From positions 7,936,001-8,000,000 of the forward strand of contig JBAIAC010000007.1 of the NCBI GenBank assembly GCA_037349315.1: DNA of 64,000 nt, given 5' to 3'. This DNA comes from Chelydra serpentina (Eukaryota; Chordata; Testudines; Chelydridae). The stretch's first letter is position 1; each line of letters begins with the position of its first letter. Shown in pieces: positions 10,196 through 22,607 of this stretch. The position numbers and the translations under genes were made by a program. Under the pieces are notes generated by a model, which was not told the DNA's origin, did not search any database, and was given only the letters and a program-made list of their open reading frames with translations.

Positions 10196-11239
10196 ATTCC
10201 ATCATCCATACATACCTCATTCACACATCTGAACTAAACTAACAAGGTTACATCAGGAGTTTTGCAAAATAAAGGTTGCAGCAGTTTTTTACAAAATGGA
10301 GTGAGCATTTTAAAATGGAGTTTGAGTTACAGTATGGACAAGTATAATGAATGGCAAACAATGAGCAGAAGTTACAATGTTGAAACAGTGCAAGTTCCAG
10401 TGATTTAAGCAGCAATTGGATTGAAAGTGAAATTTACAAGGGCAGCTGGCTGAACAGCTATGGTTCCTAACAAGCAGCGTAATTGTCAATTAGCCAGTTA
10501 TTGGGGTAACCGGTTTTGTGAATGAATGTTGTTTCATTCATAAAACTTTACTTATGAAGTTATATTAATAAAGTGAACAATTAAAAACAATTTCATTTAT
10601 CAGTTATGCAGTGTCCACTGGTTTGCACCAGTTTCATTATACTGGTTTAAAAACTGACTTAAGTAAAACTTTCCTGTGTAGACAAGGCCTAAATAAGCAC
10701 TGCACATTGCAATCCCTATTACAGAACTACTGACCAAATGTGATTTGCTGGTTGCTACAATAAGACACAAGCCCTGAGGCATCGGGATCAGGGGAAGTTC
10801 AGGATCTCTCTGCCATTTCCACAGGATGTAAATTGCCACAAATTTCACCCCACTACTGCCAGCCTTTGCAGGCTCTAGCCAGCCTTCGTCTATAAAAGTT
10901 GTCATTCCACCAACACTTTACAATCTCCAGCCATGTAATATATGAAAACTTTGAAATCTATGGAGCGGGGAGGCTTCTGGCACATGAATACATCACCAGA
11001 CACATCAAAGCGGCTTTGTTAATTTTATTTACCCTTTTTAATAAATAATCTATTTAAATGGTTTCGGCCCCTAATAAATTGTCTCAAAAATTATCTTTAG
11101 TTGAATAGACAAGGGAGAACTAACATGATGTTTTACAGTAGAGGGTCCTCTTGCCGAAGCACAAGGAGATAAGGATTTTAATGGGGGGGGGGTGAGGAAA
11201 TAATCTGTTTACTATCTCCTGATTCAGCAACTAATAACA

Positions 11240-11425
11240 GCACCTAATGCTTTTTATCTGTACAACTCAAAGTTCTTTACCCAGGAAAGGTGGCTATCAT
11301 TATCCCCAAACTGAGGCACAGAAAGTTTACTAATTTTCCAAAGGTCACACAGCAGGGAAATAGACCCCAGGCCTCCAAATTCCCAGTCCCCAGTGTGCTG
11401 TCTAAATCATCCAGCCTCTCTGATC
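11240..11425 (-). repeat. MIR-like SINE fragment
   Basis: Plus-strand text has ttatccccaaactgaggcac followed by aaggtcacacagcaggg, the classic reverse-complement signature of a MIR/CORE-type SINE. Old and diverged. tRNA-related head not seen. Confidence 0.6.
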
Positions 11426-11496
11426 CTGCACCGTCTGTGTGCCTCCTACAGGGTGCTGAATCGGAGGGAGGAGGGTCTTAAGGTTAAGGCCACAGT

Positions 11497-11660
11497 GTGA
11501 GACTCAAAAGAGCAGAGTTCAGCTCCGAGCTTTGTCACAGACTTCTGTGACCTTGGGCAAATACCTTCCCTTTGTGCCTCAATATCCTGTCTCTAAAACG
11601 GGAATTATAATCTTTTGGTTCCTCAACAGGGCATTGTGAGATAAATACATTAATGATAGG
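11497..11660 (+). repeat. MIR-like SINE fragment, sense
   Basis: Sense signature tgtgaccttgggcaaatacc, then tgtgcctcaatatcctgtct and gcattgtgagataaataca. These are the MIR core and tail words. Opposite in orientation to the fragment at 11240-11425. Confidence 0.6.
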
Positions 11661-12309
11661 AGGCACTCAGATGTTCTGGGGATGGAGGCCATATACAGTA
11701 GCTAGGTAGAATAGAAGGCACTCAGCATTTTCCAGGAGGTTCTAAGCATCTTACAGGATCGAGGCCCTACAGTCTCAGGAGTACAGTTGAGAGAAGAGTA
11801 ATAATAATCCAAAAGGTAAAGTAATTATTGGACCTTTGAAAAGAAGTTTCCAGTGGGAAGGTAGGTGTTACAGCCTGATGCTGACTACACAGTCAGCTAA
11901 GTTAATCAGGTAGTTCCTGTTATCATTTTTGACTGTTGTCATATCCAAGTACTACCAGTAGTTCAGCCTGCGTCCTACCACATGTCTGAGGGTGAGGCTT
12001 AGATGGCATTACTCATAAATTAACTTCTTTCCCTCATGTGGCAAAAATATATAAATAGAAACGAAGTGCAGCTAGTCTGCTTTCTTTTAACAGCGGAAAG
12101 AGGACATTCAAGGAGGCTGAATGCCTTGCCTTGTGTGTAGAGTTCTGTTTGTTCTTGCGCTCATACGCTGATCGTGGATGGATTGCCTTATTTAGTTAAT
12201 TTCTACGGCTGGTAATAATTCTTTACAACGCACAAGTGAGCTGCAATTGGTTTACTAAGAGGCTGATGCTCCTGTGATTTTTCTTTTCCTAAGTATTAGT
12301 ATTCTATAT

Positions 12310-12520
12310 GACATAGTGTTTACATCATGCTTTCTGTGTTCAAAGCACTGTACAAATAGTAACAAATTAATCCTCAAAACTCCTTTGTGAGGTAGGTGGG
12401 AATGTGTGTAGTCCTCATTTTGTAGATGGGTAAACTGAGGCAGAAAGGAATACTGACTTGCCCTAAACTGCACAATGAGTCAGTGACTGAGCATGGATTA
12501 GAGCTATGGATGTGACTCTT
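12310..12520 (-). repeat. MIR-like SINE fragment
   Basis: Contains cctcattttgtagatgggta followed by actgaggcagaaagg and cacaatgagtcagtgac, the reverse complement of a MIR-type core. Preceded by tcaaagcactgtacaaatag, the usual tail-side word of such elements in amniotes. Confidence 0.6.
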
Positions 12521-12715
12521 AACATTGGGTGAAATACTGGCTCCATTGAAGTCAGTGGCAAAGCCCCCATTCACTTCACTGGAGTCAGAATTTCATCCAT
12601 TGTGCTTATTCCTCCGAGCAACACTTGGGGGGAGGGAAAAAACCCTTAAAGGACAAACTTTTCTTTTAAAATGGGTTTTATGGCTGAAGTCCTATTAAGG
12701 CAAAAATCTGTCAGG

Positions 12716-12795
12716 GGACAGTACTTGGTCCTGCTAGTGAAGGCAGGGGACTGGACTCGATGACCTTTCAAGGTCGTTCCAGTTCTAGGAGATTG
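12716..12795 (+). mobile_element. CR1 3' tail fragment
   Basis: About 80 bp matching the end of the 1-2109 CR1: acttggtcctgctagtgaag, then ggactggactcgatgacc and a degenerate end. A heavily 5'-truncated insertion. Confidence 0.75.
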
Positions 12796-12910
12796 GCATA
12801 TCTCCATTTATATTATAAGTGTACTGATATCAATATATCAGAGAACTGCTCCCATGTACTTTTAGGTAAAATGATACTTATGAATGATTAGAAAATCATG
12901 AAGTACTACA

Positions 12911-13669
12911 TGTCACGGTTTCAGGGTAAGTGCACTGTATTCCCCCTGTGTGGTTCTCTTGAGGATTACGCAGTCACGTCTTAGGTCTCCAGCTGTCACC
13001 TTGTCCCACTCCACCTGACTGTGGTTTTAAGGCTGCACTGCTCCCTGCTGTACACTGCGATATCCCCAGCAAGCCATCTGCCTAATAGCCAGTAGCTGTG
13101 TGTTGCTTTCTTTTCCAGGGCTATCAACAGTGTATTGCCAGGAGTTACAAGTTACCACGCAGTTCTAAGCAAGCACATTTATTCTTAAGGTAAAAGCGCT
13201 ACAGAGGAAAAAAATGTTTAACACCCCCCTCCTCCCCTATTTAAATTCATATTAAACACACCATGAAACACCCCACTACTTCTATGAGGCCCTAGGAGGC
13301 CAAAGTCCTACCAGCCCTTCCATAGATTGGTCCAAGGAGGCCATAAAGTTCATGTTCATTTGCTGGCTCAGAAAGAAGGCCCTGTCTCGGTTCAAATTCA
13401 GCCTTCTTAAGCCAAGCCGTTTCTTCATGTGAGTTTCCGGGAACTCAGTTTGAATCAGTTTATGCAAACCTCTCCAGGGGGTGGTATCTCTCTAGAGTTA
13501 TTTAGTCTCGGTGACTCACCTTAATCACCTCCCAGCACTGTTTTTTAGTTCCTGAAAGAGCTGTGGTAGAATAGAACACATGGAGTAGAGCACAATCATA
13601 TATAAACCATTCATAAATTTAATATAGTGATCCCCAAAGATACTGCCTGGGGCTGCAATATCTGTCACA
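12911..13669 (-). mobile_element. Candidate solo LTR
   Basis: Read on the minus strand, this 759-bp block starts tgtgacagatattgcagccc, carries aataaatgtgcttg about two thirds along as a possible polyadenylation signal, and ends ...gaaaccgtgaca. TG...CA ends and a central polyadenylation signal fit an old retrovirus-like LTR. I see no matching target duplication at the edges and no internal genes. It could be another type of repeat. Confidence 0.45.
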
Positions 13670-14395
13670 CATTTCCCATCTAGTCAAGAGAAACTAACTA
13701 ACTTTTTCTATCTTTTAACATTCAACACTGAACATCTCTAGGAAGTGGAAGGTTGAAAGAAATGGACAGGTCAGATAGAAAATGGGGTAAACATACCATA
13801 ATTTTCATGGTCGACAAAACATGATCACTGCTAAATGTAGGATGCAAACAGATTAGTGTTCAAGAGGTGTTTTTTGAAGCATAAATGGAAGCCTAATTGG
13901 TTGGAAACCTTTAGCTCTTCCCTTATGAGAGACTTGCTTGCAGTAGTTAGATGAATCTGAGAGTCTTTCTTTAGTGAACAATTATGGCATAAACATAAGA
14001 TACTTTAAAATATCTGCTCTGTTGCCATTAAATTTTGCTGGAGGTAGGATCACCCATGGAAATCACCCATTTCCTGTCCTTACCTGTTACTAGATGTCAA
14101 AAGTAGGTGGTAGAGAAGATTAAACATAAGTAGCAATTGAAGATTACAAGCAAATGTAATTACTGGAATGAATTTATTTTGGCAGCACTGAATATATACA
14201 TTGGAAAATGGCAATGGGGTGAACTCAGCAGGGTTTAAGTTCTGGGTATAAAAAAGCTTCAAATGAAAAGAAAAAGGTGATCTTCTTTTTTGTATTTGTT
14301 AGTCATCAGAGAAAAATCCTTTGGTACTGATGTAGCTAAAGTGTGATAGTGTACCAAGTGGAAACTGTCAGTGAATTCAATTTTTGACTCCGCAG
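13670..14395. other. No recognisable feature
   Basis: Intronic-looking sequence with no convincing exon or named repeat. Confidence 0.5.
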
Positions 14396-14399
14396 ACCT

Positions 14400-15493
14400 C
14401 AGAATCATAGAATATTAAGGTTGGAAGAGACCTCAGGAGGTCAACTAGTCCAATCTCCTGCTCAAAGCAGGACCAACACCAACTAAATCAGGGGTTCTCA
14501 AACTGGGGGTCGGGACCCCTCAGGGGATCATGAGGTTATTACATGGGGGGGTCGCGAGCTGTCATCCTCCACCCCAAACCCCGTTTTGCCTCCAGCATTT
14601 ATAATGGGGTTAAATAAATTCAAAAGTGTTTTTAATTTATAAAGGGGGTTGCACTCTGAGGCTTGCTAGGGGTCACCAGTACAGAAGTTTGAGAACCACT
14701 GAACTAAATCATCCCAGCCAGGGCTTTGTCAAGCCGGGCCTTAAAAACCTCTAAGGATGGAGATTACACCACCTCCCTAGGTAACCCATGCCAGTGCTTC
14801 ACCACCCTCCTACTGAAATAGTGTTTCCTAATATTCAACCTAGACCTCCCCCACTGCAATTTGAGACCATTGCTTCTTGTTCTGTCATCTGCCACCACTG
14901 AGAACAGCTTAGCTCCATCCTCTATGGTAACCCCCTTCAGGTTGAAGGCTGCTATCAAATCCCCCCTCACTCTTCTCTTCTGCAAACTAAACAATCCCAG
15001 TTCCCTCAGCCTCTCCTCGTAAGTCATGTGTCCCAGCCCCCTAATCATTTTCGTTACTCTCCGCTGGACTCTCTCCAATTTGTCCACATCCCGTCTGTAA
15101 TGGGGGGACCAAAACTGGAGGCAATACTCCAGGTATGGCTCACCAGTGCCGAATAGAGGGGAATAATCACTTCCCTCAATCTGCTGGTAATGCTCCTACT
15201 AATACAGCCCAATATGCCATTGGCCTTCTTGGCAACCAGGGCACACTGCTGACTCATATCCAGCTTTTTGTCCACTGTAATCCCCAGGTCCCTTTCTGCA
15301 GAACTGCTGTTTAGCCTGTTGGTCCCCAGCCTGTAGCAGTGCATGGGATTCTTCCTTCCTAAGTGCAGGACTCTGCACTTGTCCTTGTTAAACCTAATCT
15401 TTTGGCCTAAACCTCCAATTTGGCTAGATCACTCTGGACCCTATCCCTTCCCTCCAGCGCATCTACCTCTCCTCCCAGTGTCATCTTAGTGTC
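14400..15493 (-). mobile_element. CR1 LINE copy carrying a nested hAT element
   Basis: A minus-strand CR1 of the subfamily at 24430-25388. Its 3' tail begins at about 14400 (agaatcatagaat on the plus strand) and it is 5' truncated near 15493. Open stretches in 14764-15087 and 15054-15344 encode the C-terminal block ([19 protein letters not shown] and so on) in different frames, so it is frameshifted. A 213-bp hAT element with an 8-bp duplication sits in its 3' tail at 14489-14701, so the CR1 is the older of the two. Confidence 0.9.
14489..14701. mobile_element. Non-autonomous hAT element nested in CR1, perfect TSD
   Basis: A 213-bp element with ends caggggttctcaaact and aagtttgagaaccactg. 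The target duplication aactaaat is identical at 14481-14488 and 14702-14709. Removing the element and one duplication restores the CR1 tail found in other copies (...ccaactaaatcatcccag, as at 18715-18730). This gives independent proof of the boundaries. Confidence 0.95.
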
Positions 15494-18400
15494 ATAAGTA
15501 TAACCTTATTATTGTTTGTTAAAAAAATAAACTTTCAGCTTCTGTCAATCTGAAACCAGTTTATTCATAAAATGTATAATGTTGAGTATATTAAAAGACC
15601 CTGAATCATAAAGATAGAAGCATTCTCGAGTTGGCTAAGTGCACGTAGAAGTAGCCTTTCGGCTAACCCAGAATGCAACGTTACACTAGTCATGAAATGA
15701 GAAACTTCCACTCCCCAGCAGTAATAATAATAGAATCAGATCAGTCAGCAGTGGAAGTGACATTTTAGATCATATGTTTCACATCCTCCTGTCAGTGTAG
15801 AATTGTGCCTTCTCCGTTTCTATGTTGGGTTTATAATGTCTTAACTAACGGATCTTCAGCTCTTTGTGTTCAGACTGAAGGATTGTATCTGCAGTACTCT
15901 TAGTTTAAAAGATATTAAGTCTTTCTAGGAGGGTTTTGTCACAGGGTCAGTGTTTTCTTACTAAACATCTTGGTTTTGCCTCTGTTTATGTTCAATAAAT
16001 GCCTCTGTGTTTATCTAGCAGGAGGAGAATTTTATCCTGGGACTAAATTTGATTCCATTGGCATTGTTATTTAAGACTATTTACTTGATCAAATCCTCTT
16101 ATTTTTTGTTTAGTTTAGAATTCAGCTGAGTGAATATGAGGGGAAGAACAGTATAACACTGAAATAATTTTTGTGCATCCAGTTATCCCCATATGACTTT
16201 GTAAAACCAGCATAGTAATACAAGTAGGTACAGTAATAGTGAGATTGATTATTGGTCAATGAGATCTGGCAGTCTTTTTCTATGTCATCTCACATCTCCT
16301 TTGAGGAAAATGATTATGCAGCATAACACTTAGAACAACGGCTCTGTGGTTTTTTCTTTTATTGGTGCAGTTATAAAATCAAGAGTAGGACTGAACTGAA
16401 GCAAACACTCTGTAAGCAAATAAATTCTGCAAATGCTGATCAGTGAATTCACTCATTTGCCTTTTCAGCAGAGACAGAATTAATTAAGTTTTCTTGTTTT
16501 ATTAAGAGGGGGAGTTGAGCCCTAGCAAAGAATATTGGGTGGAGGGAGCAGTATGTAGTAACATTCTGAACAGTATGAATAAATGATTTTGTTGGAATAA
16601 AAATTCAAATGTGAATCTGAGCTTTATTGGGGGTGGGGGGAATGGTCTCTATTTTATAGCTATGGAATTTTCTTGACGCAAAGTTTATTCACCTAAAAAT
16701 GTATGCAGTGGAAAGAAAAAAAATCTCCATTGCAAATAAATTTGGAATCTCTTAATCTAATCCTGCGGGTACTCCAGTATCATGACACTACTGATAGAGT
16801 GAATAGCATGCTCTCAAATGACTTAGTGGTTTATTTATCCTCTGCTCCTCAGCATGCATAATTTCCACTGATGTGAATGTGTGCTGGGGCATGTCTGGAG
16901 AGAGGGAAAGGGGAAGAGACTCCTTAGTAATTCTAAGTTAGTAAAACTAACATCTCTGTAGTTAGTTTTACAAATAACCAAGCACAGTAAGCACCCTGTT
17001 ATTATAGAGGGCTGAATTTAGCCATCAGCACAGTACAGGCCACTCCCTTTGACTTCATTGGGATGTTGCTTGTGTGAATATGATGGCAGAATTTGGACCG
17101 TGCTGCTAGTTACATTACCAGAGGTTGGAGGGTTTTAAAAGTTTATAAGTACTGAAGTAATCTGGAGTTTTTCAAATCATGACTTTTTTGCTTTGTTTTG
17201 TAAAATGTTGTTGAATGGGGAAGGGGGTGGGTATGGGAGGAGAGATTCTATGGGAAACTGGCCAGAATACAATGCGAGTTTTTTCTAGATAGTACTATAA
17301 ATTACTTTTAATTTGTAATATTAAAAATTATAAACAAGTGAGGCTACTGCATCAGCCCCCCGTGTCAACCAAGAAAGACTCTTATGCTCTCTTATTCATT
17401 CCATGTACAGTCTCTGGAAGGATGGTGTTATGAATACATCGGTGGACACAGTGGTTATTTGCTGGGATTTTGCCATCTTGATGGAAGTTGGTTGTGGGGA
17501 AGGAGGTACTTTGAACTGGAAGGGAAAATTAGTGTATTCACACATTTTTTTTAATCAATTTGGGCCAGATTTAAGAACTACTGTGTGTAACAAGTATGGC
17601 AATTTCCTCAATGTCTTGGACAAACCTTATTGAAGTAAGTATCTGAGGAGCTCATTGTATTAAAAATGCAAGTGTTTGTGTTATGGTGGGATTGTATGTA
17701 ACTTATCTAGAAGGCATGACTAAAGTAAACCTAGGGAACCATTATGAGCTTCAGAGGACTCGTCTTAGTTCATTCTTTCTTAAACAGTGGGCTATTTGTT
17801 GAGTGGGTTTCCTGGGAAATACTTAGGAGGCGGGAAATAAAATGACCGCCTCCAGACCTGAGTAGGGTCGCCCTGGTGTGGCGGTCCTTTGTCTACAAAT
17901 TACCTGTTCCCAGGATCAAAGGGCCCAAACGCATAAAAGAATAATTCATAGATTCATGAGTGTACTGGTTCTGAGCCAAAGCAGTTATGAACTGGTAACC
18001 ACAGAAAAGCCCCTTAGTGGGGTTTGAAGAACTGTTCAAAGCATCAAAATGCTGTGCGGGATTTAATCACACCCATGAAATGCTTTGAAAATATAGTCGA
18101 TGCTGTGAGTAGGTGTTGAAACTTTAGCACCAGCAAGTGGGATGATGTTTTGTAGGAAAACAAAAAAGAGCTTAACTTGCCTGACTTAGATAGGTGATTC
18201 CAAAGTTCAGCCTCTTTAAAATAACCAGGCAAAGCTCATGAATGCACAGCTGAATCCCACTAAATGGGATTAATGAGTTTGACTTCTAAATAGTTATGTT
18301 TCTTTTTGCAAAGAACTTGATTGCTTGTCATTACACATCGGATGCTTACAAACTGGGATGGCACAAGGGAGCATTTTCTTTATGCAGATCCCTGAGGAGA

Positions 18401-18640
18401 ACCAAAAGGAAAATAGGAAATACACATGATAAATTAAAAACACATTCTCTTAAATTCTGGCAAAAATGAGTGACAAAATGTGAAGGGCAGGATCTGCTGG
18501 ATTTCCCAGTGGAACAACTGATGGAAAGCAAGCTGTACATTGAAATTATTCTTTAGTCCATTTAACTGTGCATTGAATAAACAGGGACACTTACAAACAT
18601 TATAATCTTTTTCTCTTCAATTCACTTTCAATGCCCAGGA
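15494..18640. other. About 3.1 kb without a recognised feature
   Basis: AT-rich intronic sequence. I looked for the missing PRKCH C2-domain exon (the end of C2 should encode something like a KVFVVITL strand) and did not recognise one. No clear transposon ends. Confidence 0.45.
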
Positions 18641-18643
18641 GTT

Positions 18644-18790
18644 CATAGAATCTTAGGGTTGGAAGGGACCTCAGGAGGTTCTAGTCCAACCCCCTGCTCA
18701 AAGCAGGACCAACCCCAACTAAATCATCCCAGCCAGGGCTTTGTCAAGCCTGACCTTAAAAACCTCTAAGGAAGGAGATTCCACCACCTT
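18644..18790 (-). mobile_element. CR1 3' tail
   Basis: Minus-strand 3' end of the subfamily at 24430. On the plus strand it reads catagaatcttagggttgg, then cctgctcaaagcaggaccaa and ttgtcaagcctgacctt. It contains the uninterrupted aactaaatcatcccag site that carries the hAT insertion at 14489-14701. Confidence 0.9.
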
Positions 18791-18969
18791 AGAAGGAGTT
18801 GCATAATCAGTACTGAAACTCTGATGCAGGATACTTTCCTTGCTGGGTGTGTTTTTTTTTCTTTGTTTTTGTTTTTTGGCCATGGTTGAGGAAAGCTCTT
18901 AAGCATGTGCTTAATACAAGAACAAGGGTATAATCAACTACATTAGAAAATGGCAAACGAAAAAATTAT

Positions 18970-19310
18970 AAACAAATATTTTTTCATACAATGTATAATT
19001 AAACTGTGGAATTCATTACCACAAGAAGTCACTGAGGCCAAGAATTTAGGATAATTCAAAAGGAGATTGGAGATCAAGAATATCCAGCGTCACCATGATT
19101 AATGATAAAACATTTGGATAGGATATTAAACCTTGTGCTTCAGGTCTTAAACAGTTGTTAGAAATCAGAGTGAGACTTAATGTCAGAGGCAGATTATCCC
19201 GCTTCTGCCTGCTGCAGGGTATTTACGGCTTCCTCTGAAACATCTGGTATTGGTCACTGTTGGAGAAAGGATACTGGATTAGATGGACCATGGGTCCCAT
19301 TCAGTAAGAC
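18970..19310 (+). mobile_element. Old CR1 fragment
   Basis: A decayed plus-strand CR1 end: gtggaattcattaccacaag and gtcactgaggcca (the ORF2 C-terminus, WNSLPxEV-like), then an old 3' tail with ggatactggattagatggac catgg. More diverged than the other copies. Confidence 0.65.
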
Positions 19311-19931
19311 AATTCCTGTGTTAAGCCCCATTGACTTCAATGGGAGTTAAGCATGTGTTGGGATGATTTCCTGATGTCTTTCTGAGCACTATCCTTTACG
19401 TTAGCTAGAAGACTGGCTATAAAGAAAGCAAGTTTATTTTAAGTTCTTGGATCATACATACCACATCCCTGCTTTGTTTATGGGCAGATCCCAATCTATG
19501 GTGTGTGTTCATTTTAAAAATAAATTCAAGCTATCTTGAAAGGCAAGCAGTCTTCAGTGTCCTAGTTATGTCATCAGGTATGAAATTTCCAGTTTGTGCA
19601 AGTGAAAGGAAGCATGTGCATAAAAGACTAAAGTATCCAGCAGAAACAAATCTGAGCTTTACTGATAGTTTTCCCTCTTAAGCTATACAGCAAGAATTCA
19701 AAGAGACTGGAGTGTATCATAGGGTTGGTGTCCCTTTGAAATGCTTGGCTGCAGCACTGATAGCATGACTTTCTCTATCTCTGTTCCTTCAGAAAGGGCC
19801 ATGAAATATGCTTGTGATGTTCAACTCTTTCCCCTCAAGCTTTGATCAAGTTGGCAGCATTTTTTGTTGTTTAAAAAAATGTCTAATGGGCAGCGCTGGT
19901 TGAAAAATGGGAAAAATTTTCAACCCATTTG

Positions 19932-20080
19932 TGACATACCCAGGATACAATCGTGACTAACGGGGAGCTGTGTCACCCCTGCCCTCTAACCTCGAGTGCC
20001 CTTCACGCTGGTTTGCTGCTGTAGCCTCCCACCCGAACTGCTCACAAGCGGCCTCCAGTATGCAAGTCACTCCCAGCTTT

Positions 20081-20123
<43 letters not shown>

Positions 20124-21016
20124 CCGCAGCCAGCCACACTTTGGCTCTTACCAGCCTTGTTTATAGTACAGAGTGACCCCAACTTACTCCCAGGCTTAGA
20201 TTTCCCCCGGAAGTATATGTCTTGTACTGCTCACCCTCTCCTGGATGACACAAGTGTTAAGTCCGTTATTCCTTTAAGATAATAATATGCCATCTTATTA
20301 TTTCAAATAGTTCTTCACACACTTCAGTTTAGACACACTGGATTAGATAAAACAGTAAAACAAGTTTATTAACTACAAAGAGAGAGATTTTAAGTGAATC
20401 CAAGTAATGAGGCATAAAAGACAGAAATGGTTACAAGAAAAATAAAGATAAAACACAAGTAGGGCCTAACTTAACACACTATGTTAAATTCAAAGCAAGG
20501 TTTTCTCACCACATGCTCTCAACAGTCTGACTGGCCCAACTTCTTAGGCCAGGACCCCTTTTCTGTTTAATGGCTGCTCTTTGTCTCTTCTCAAGCAGTG
20601 AATTGATGGGGGGAGGGGGAGAGAGAGAGAGGATAGGGTGGCTTGGGGTGTTTATTCCTCCTTTTAACAGTGTCAGTCCCCCACCTGGAAAACATTTCTA
20701 GCTGAAATTCAGGAGACAGAGTATCTATATGTAAGGATGTTTCCTGCTGGTTTTGCCACCAGTTTGAACTTCCTTTGTCTCCCTACGTGCTTGATAACTG
20801 TGTTTACTGCTTACGTGCAAACAGACCTGTTTGAAACATGTTAATAACATAATACGGGGAAATCTTATAACTTCACATACAATGTTGCCACTCATATTTT
20901 ATCAGGACAATATTGACTAGCAAATTATGAATTTTCGAATGATACCTTACAAGATATACCTTGTACAAAGATTATAACAGTAGCATGTAGGGTGTGGACA
21001 CAGGTACATTCTGTCA
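19932..21016 (-). mobile_element. Candidate LTR-type element
   Basis: On the minus strand it would begin tgacagaatgtacctgtgtc cacaccc and end near ...cctgggtatgtca, about 1.1 kb, with no coding content. The long non-coding body, a TG start and a CA end suggest an old solo LTR. No target duplication was found, and the (TG)n tract at 20086-20119 and a GA-rich tract at 20605-20632 lie inside. Tentative. Confidence 0.35.
20086..20119. repeat. (GT)n microsatellite
   Basis: About 17 GT units in a row. Likely length-polymorphic. The open frames of Val-Cys or Thr-His repeats that cross it are artefacts. Confidence 0.95.
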
Positions 21017-21267
21017 GGCCATTCTTAGTAGGTAAATGTGGTGGTTATTACAGTGGTAGCCAGAGATGACCCATACCTGCCGATAGTGGGGGGGAAGAGT
21101 GAGGGCCGCGGCTTCAGCAGGCGTTACTGAGCATGCTCAGTATAAGTCAAGCGGTAAATTGCGGGGGGGGGGAGAGAAGAGTAGGGCATGTGACCCCCCG
21201 TGTGCCCGACCCCCACATGTCACCTCTGGTACTAGCAGCTACACTTTCAGATATGATTAGGGGAAGC

Positions 21268-21380
21268 CAGACAAAGCCCTGGCTTGGATGATTTAGTTGG
21301 GGCTTGGTCCTGCTTTGAGCAGGGGGTTGGACTAGATGACCTCCTGAGGTCCCTTCCAACCCTGAGATTCTATGATTCTA
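21268..21380 (+). mobile_element. CR1 3' tail
   Basis: About 113 bp: acaaagccctggcttggatg, then ggtcctgctttgagcagggg and the terminal gagattctatgattcta. 5' truncated at the last ORF2 codons. Confidence 0.9.
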
Positions 21381-22185
21381 CAGACTCCTGAGTTGTCACT
21401 ATGCTGAACACCATGGCATGCTGAACTTCCTGGTATCAACTTGAATAGAACCTTTAATCTCCTATCCCAAGGCCTGGGCCCTGAGCACTTTCACTAGAGG
21501 AGACTCTCCATTAGCATTCTACAGTAAATGTCACATGATACACAGTTGATCAGCTCTGATTCCATCCAATAGAGGGCAGCAGTACACCTACACCGGCCTG
21601 TTCATTGCAATATTCATGTCTTTTATCTGATGCAAATGTCTACTGCCTTTGATCTGAGAAGCTAAACAAGGTCAAACCTGGTCAGCGCCAGGGTCGTTCT
21701 AGATGAAAAGTGCTCTGGATACAGGAAAATGCAAGAACACTATGATTTTGTTAGATATCCGTTAATATGTATGAATGGCTTTATTGATATAGACAGGAGT
21801 TCTGTGCTTTAGAATGACTCTGCATGTTTTGCATAACTTTAACCTTTCAGGAAGATATTTTTATTATGGCTAAATTAGTCCTAAATTTTTTTAAAAATTG
21901 ACTAATGATTTGGGGTAATTCAGTTTGTGTGCACACAGTGAGATAACTTAAAGGGGCCTTATTTTCAGAAAGTGCTAAATGCCAAGCCTCTGATAAACCA
22001 GGCTCCTTTAAGAGGCCACCAAGTGGGCACCAAAAAATTGAGTCCACTAAAACCACTGATCACTTCTAAAAATATAGGCCTTTACATTTTGTTTAATACT
22101 TAAAGGGAAAAATCCCCCAAAGGGTGATGCTTAGATGTAGCATGAGAGTACCAAAGGTGAGGTAAATAGCATTCATCGAGCAAGT
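21381..22185. other. No recognisable feature
   Basis: Intronic sequence upstream of the first PRKCH exon seen here. Nothing nameable apart from the SINE that follows. Confidence 0.45.
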
Positions 22186-22189
22186 GACA

Positions 22190-22395
22190 ATTATGATCTA
22201 GTGGATAGGACACTGGACTGGGATGCTGGAGTTGTCGGTTCAATTCCTCTTTGCCATTGTCTTGTTCTGTGATCTGGCACAAATAATTTCTCTCTCTGCA
22301 GTTTCCCTGTCTTTAAATTGGGGTTATAATGATTGATAACCTTGTAAAGCGCTATGAGATATATGGATCAAAAGCATTATATAAAATAATAATTA
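22190..22395 (+). repeat. tRNA-derived SINE
   Basis: The tRNA-like head includes tctagtggataggacactgg and a B-box-like ggttcaattcc at 22237-22247. The body includes tttccctgtctttaaattgg, and the tail has cttgtaaagcgctatgagat and an aataata-rich end. It ends about 60 bp before the PRKCH acceptor at 22456. It could be one of the amniote MIR/tRNA-type families. Confidence 0.65.
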
Positions 22396-22456
22396 TTCTC
22401 CCTGTTCTATGGATAATCATAAACTAATTAATGATTTTGTATTTTTTTCTGTATAG

Positions 22457-22607
22457 GAACCCTCCAGAGAGAGAGAATTTTTAAAAATTTTACTCGGAAA
22501 CGCCAGAGGGCTATGCGAAGAAGAGTACATCAAGTCAACGGGCACAAATTTATGGCTACATATTTGCGACAACCAACGTACTGCTCCCACTGCAAGGAGT
22601 TTATCTG
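22457..22607 (+). CDS. PRKCH: PRKCH exon: pseudosubstrate and start of C1A
   Basis: A 151-nt exon with acceptor ...gtatag and donor gtaaga. It starts two bases into a codon and ends with the first two bases of the Trp codon of FIW. It encodes 49 whole residues: the linker TLQRERIF, then the basic autoinhibitory pseudosubstrate in which Ala replaces Ser/Thr, then the first zinc ligands of C1A (His 29, Cys 42, Cys 45 of the assembled stretch). The pseudosubstrate occupies the kinase active site until diacylglycerol binds the C1 domains. The exon that should precede it, encoding the end of the C2 domain, was not recognised anywhere in 1-22456, so the upstream intron is probably longer than 22 kb. 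Confidence 0.96.

Noticed and set aside
20079..20176. Repetitive Val-Cys open frame
   Set aside because: Translation of the (GT)n microsatellite.
15494..22456. Search for the missing C2-domain exon of PRKCH
   Set aside because: No splice-bounded reading resembling the end of the C2 domain was recognised by eye. A profile search could still find a diverged short exon.
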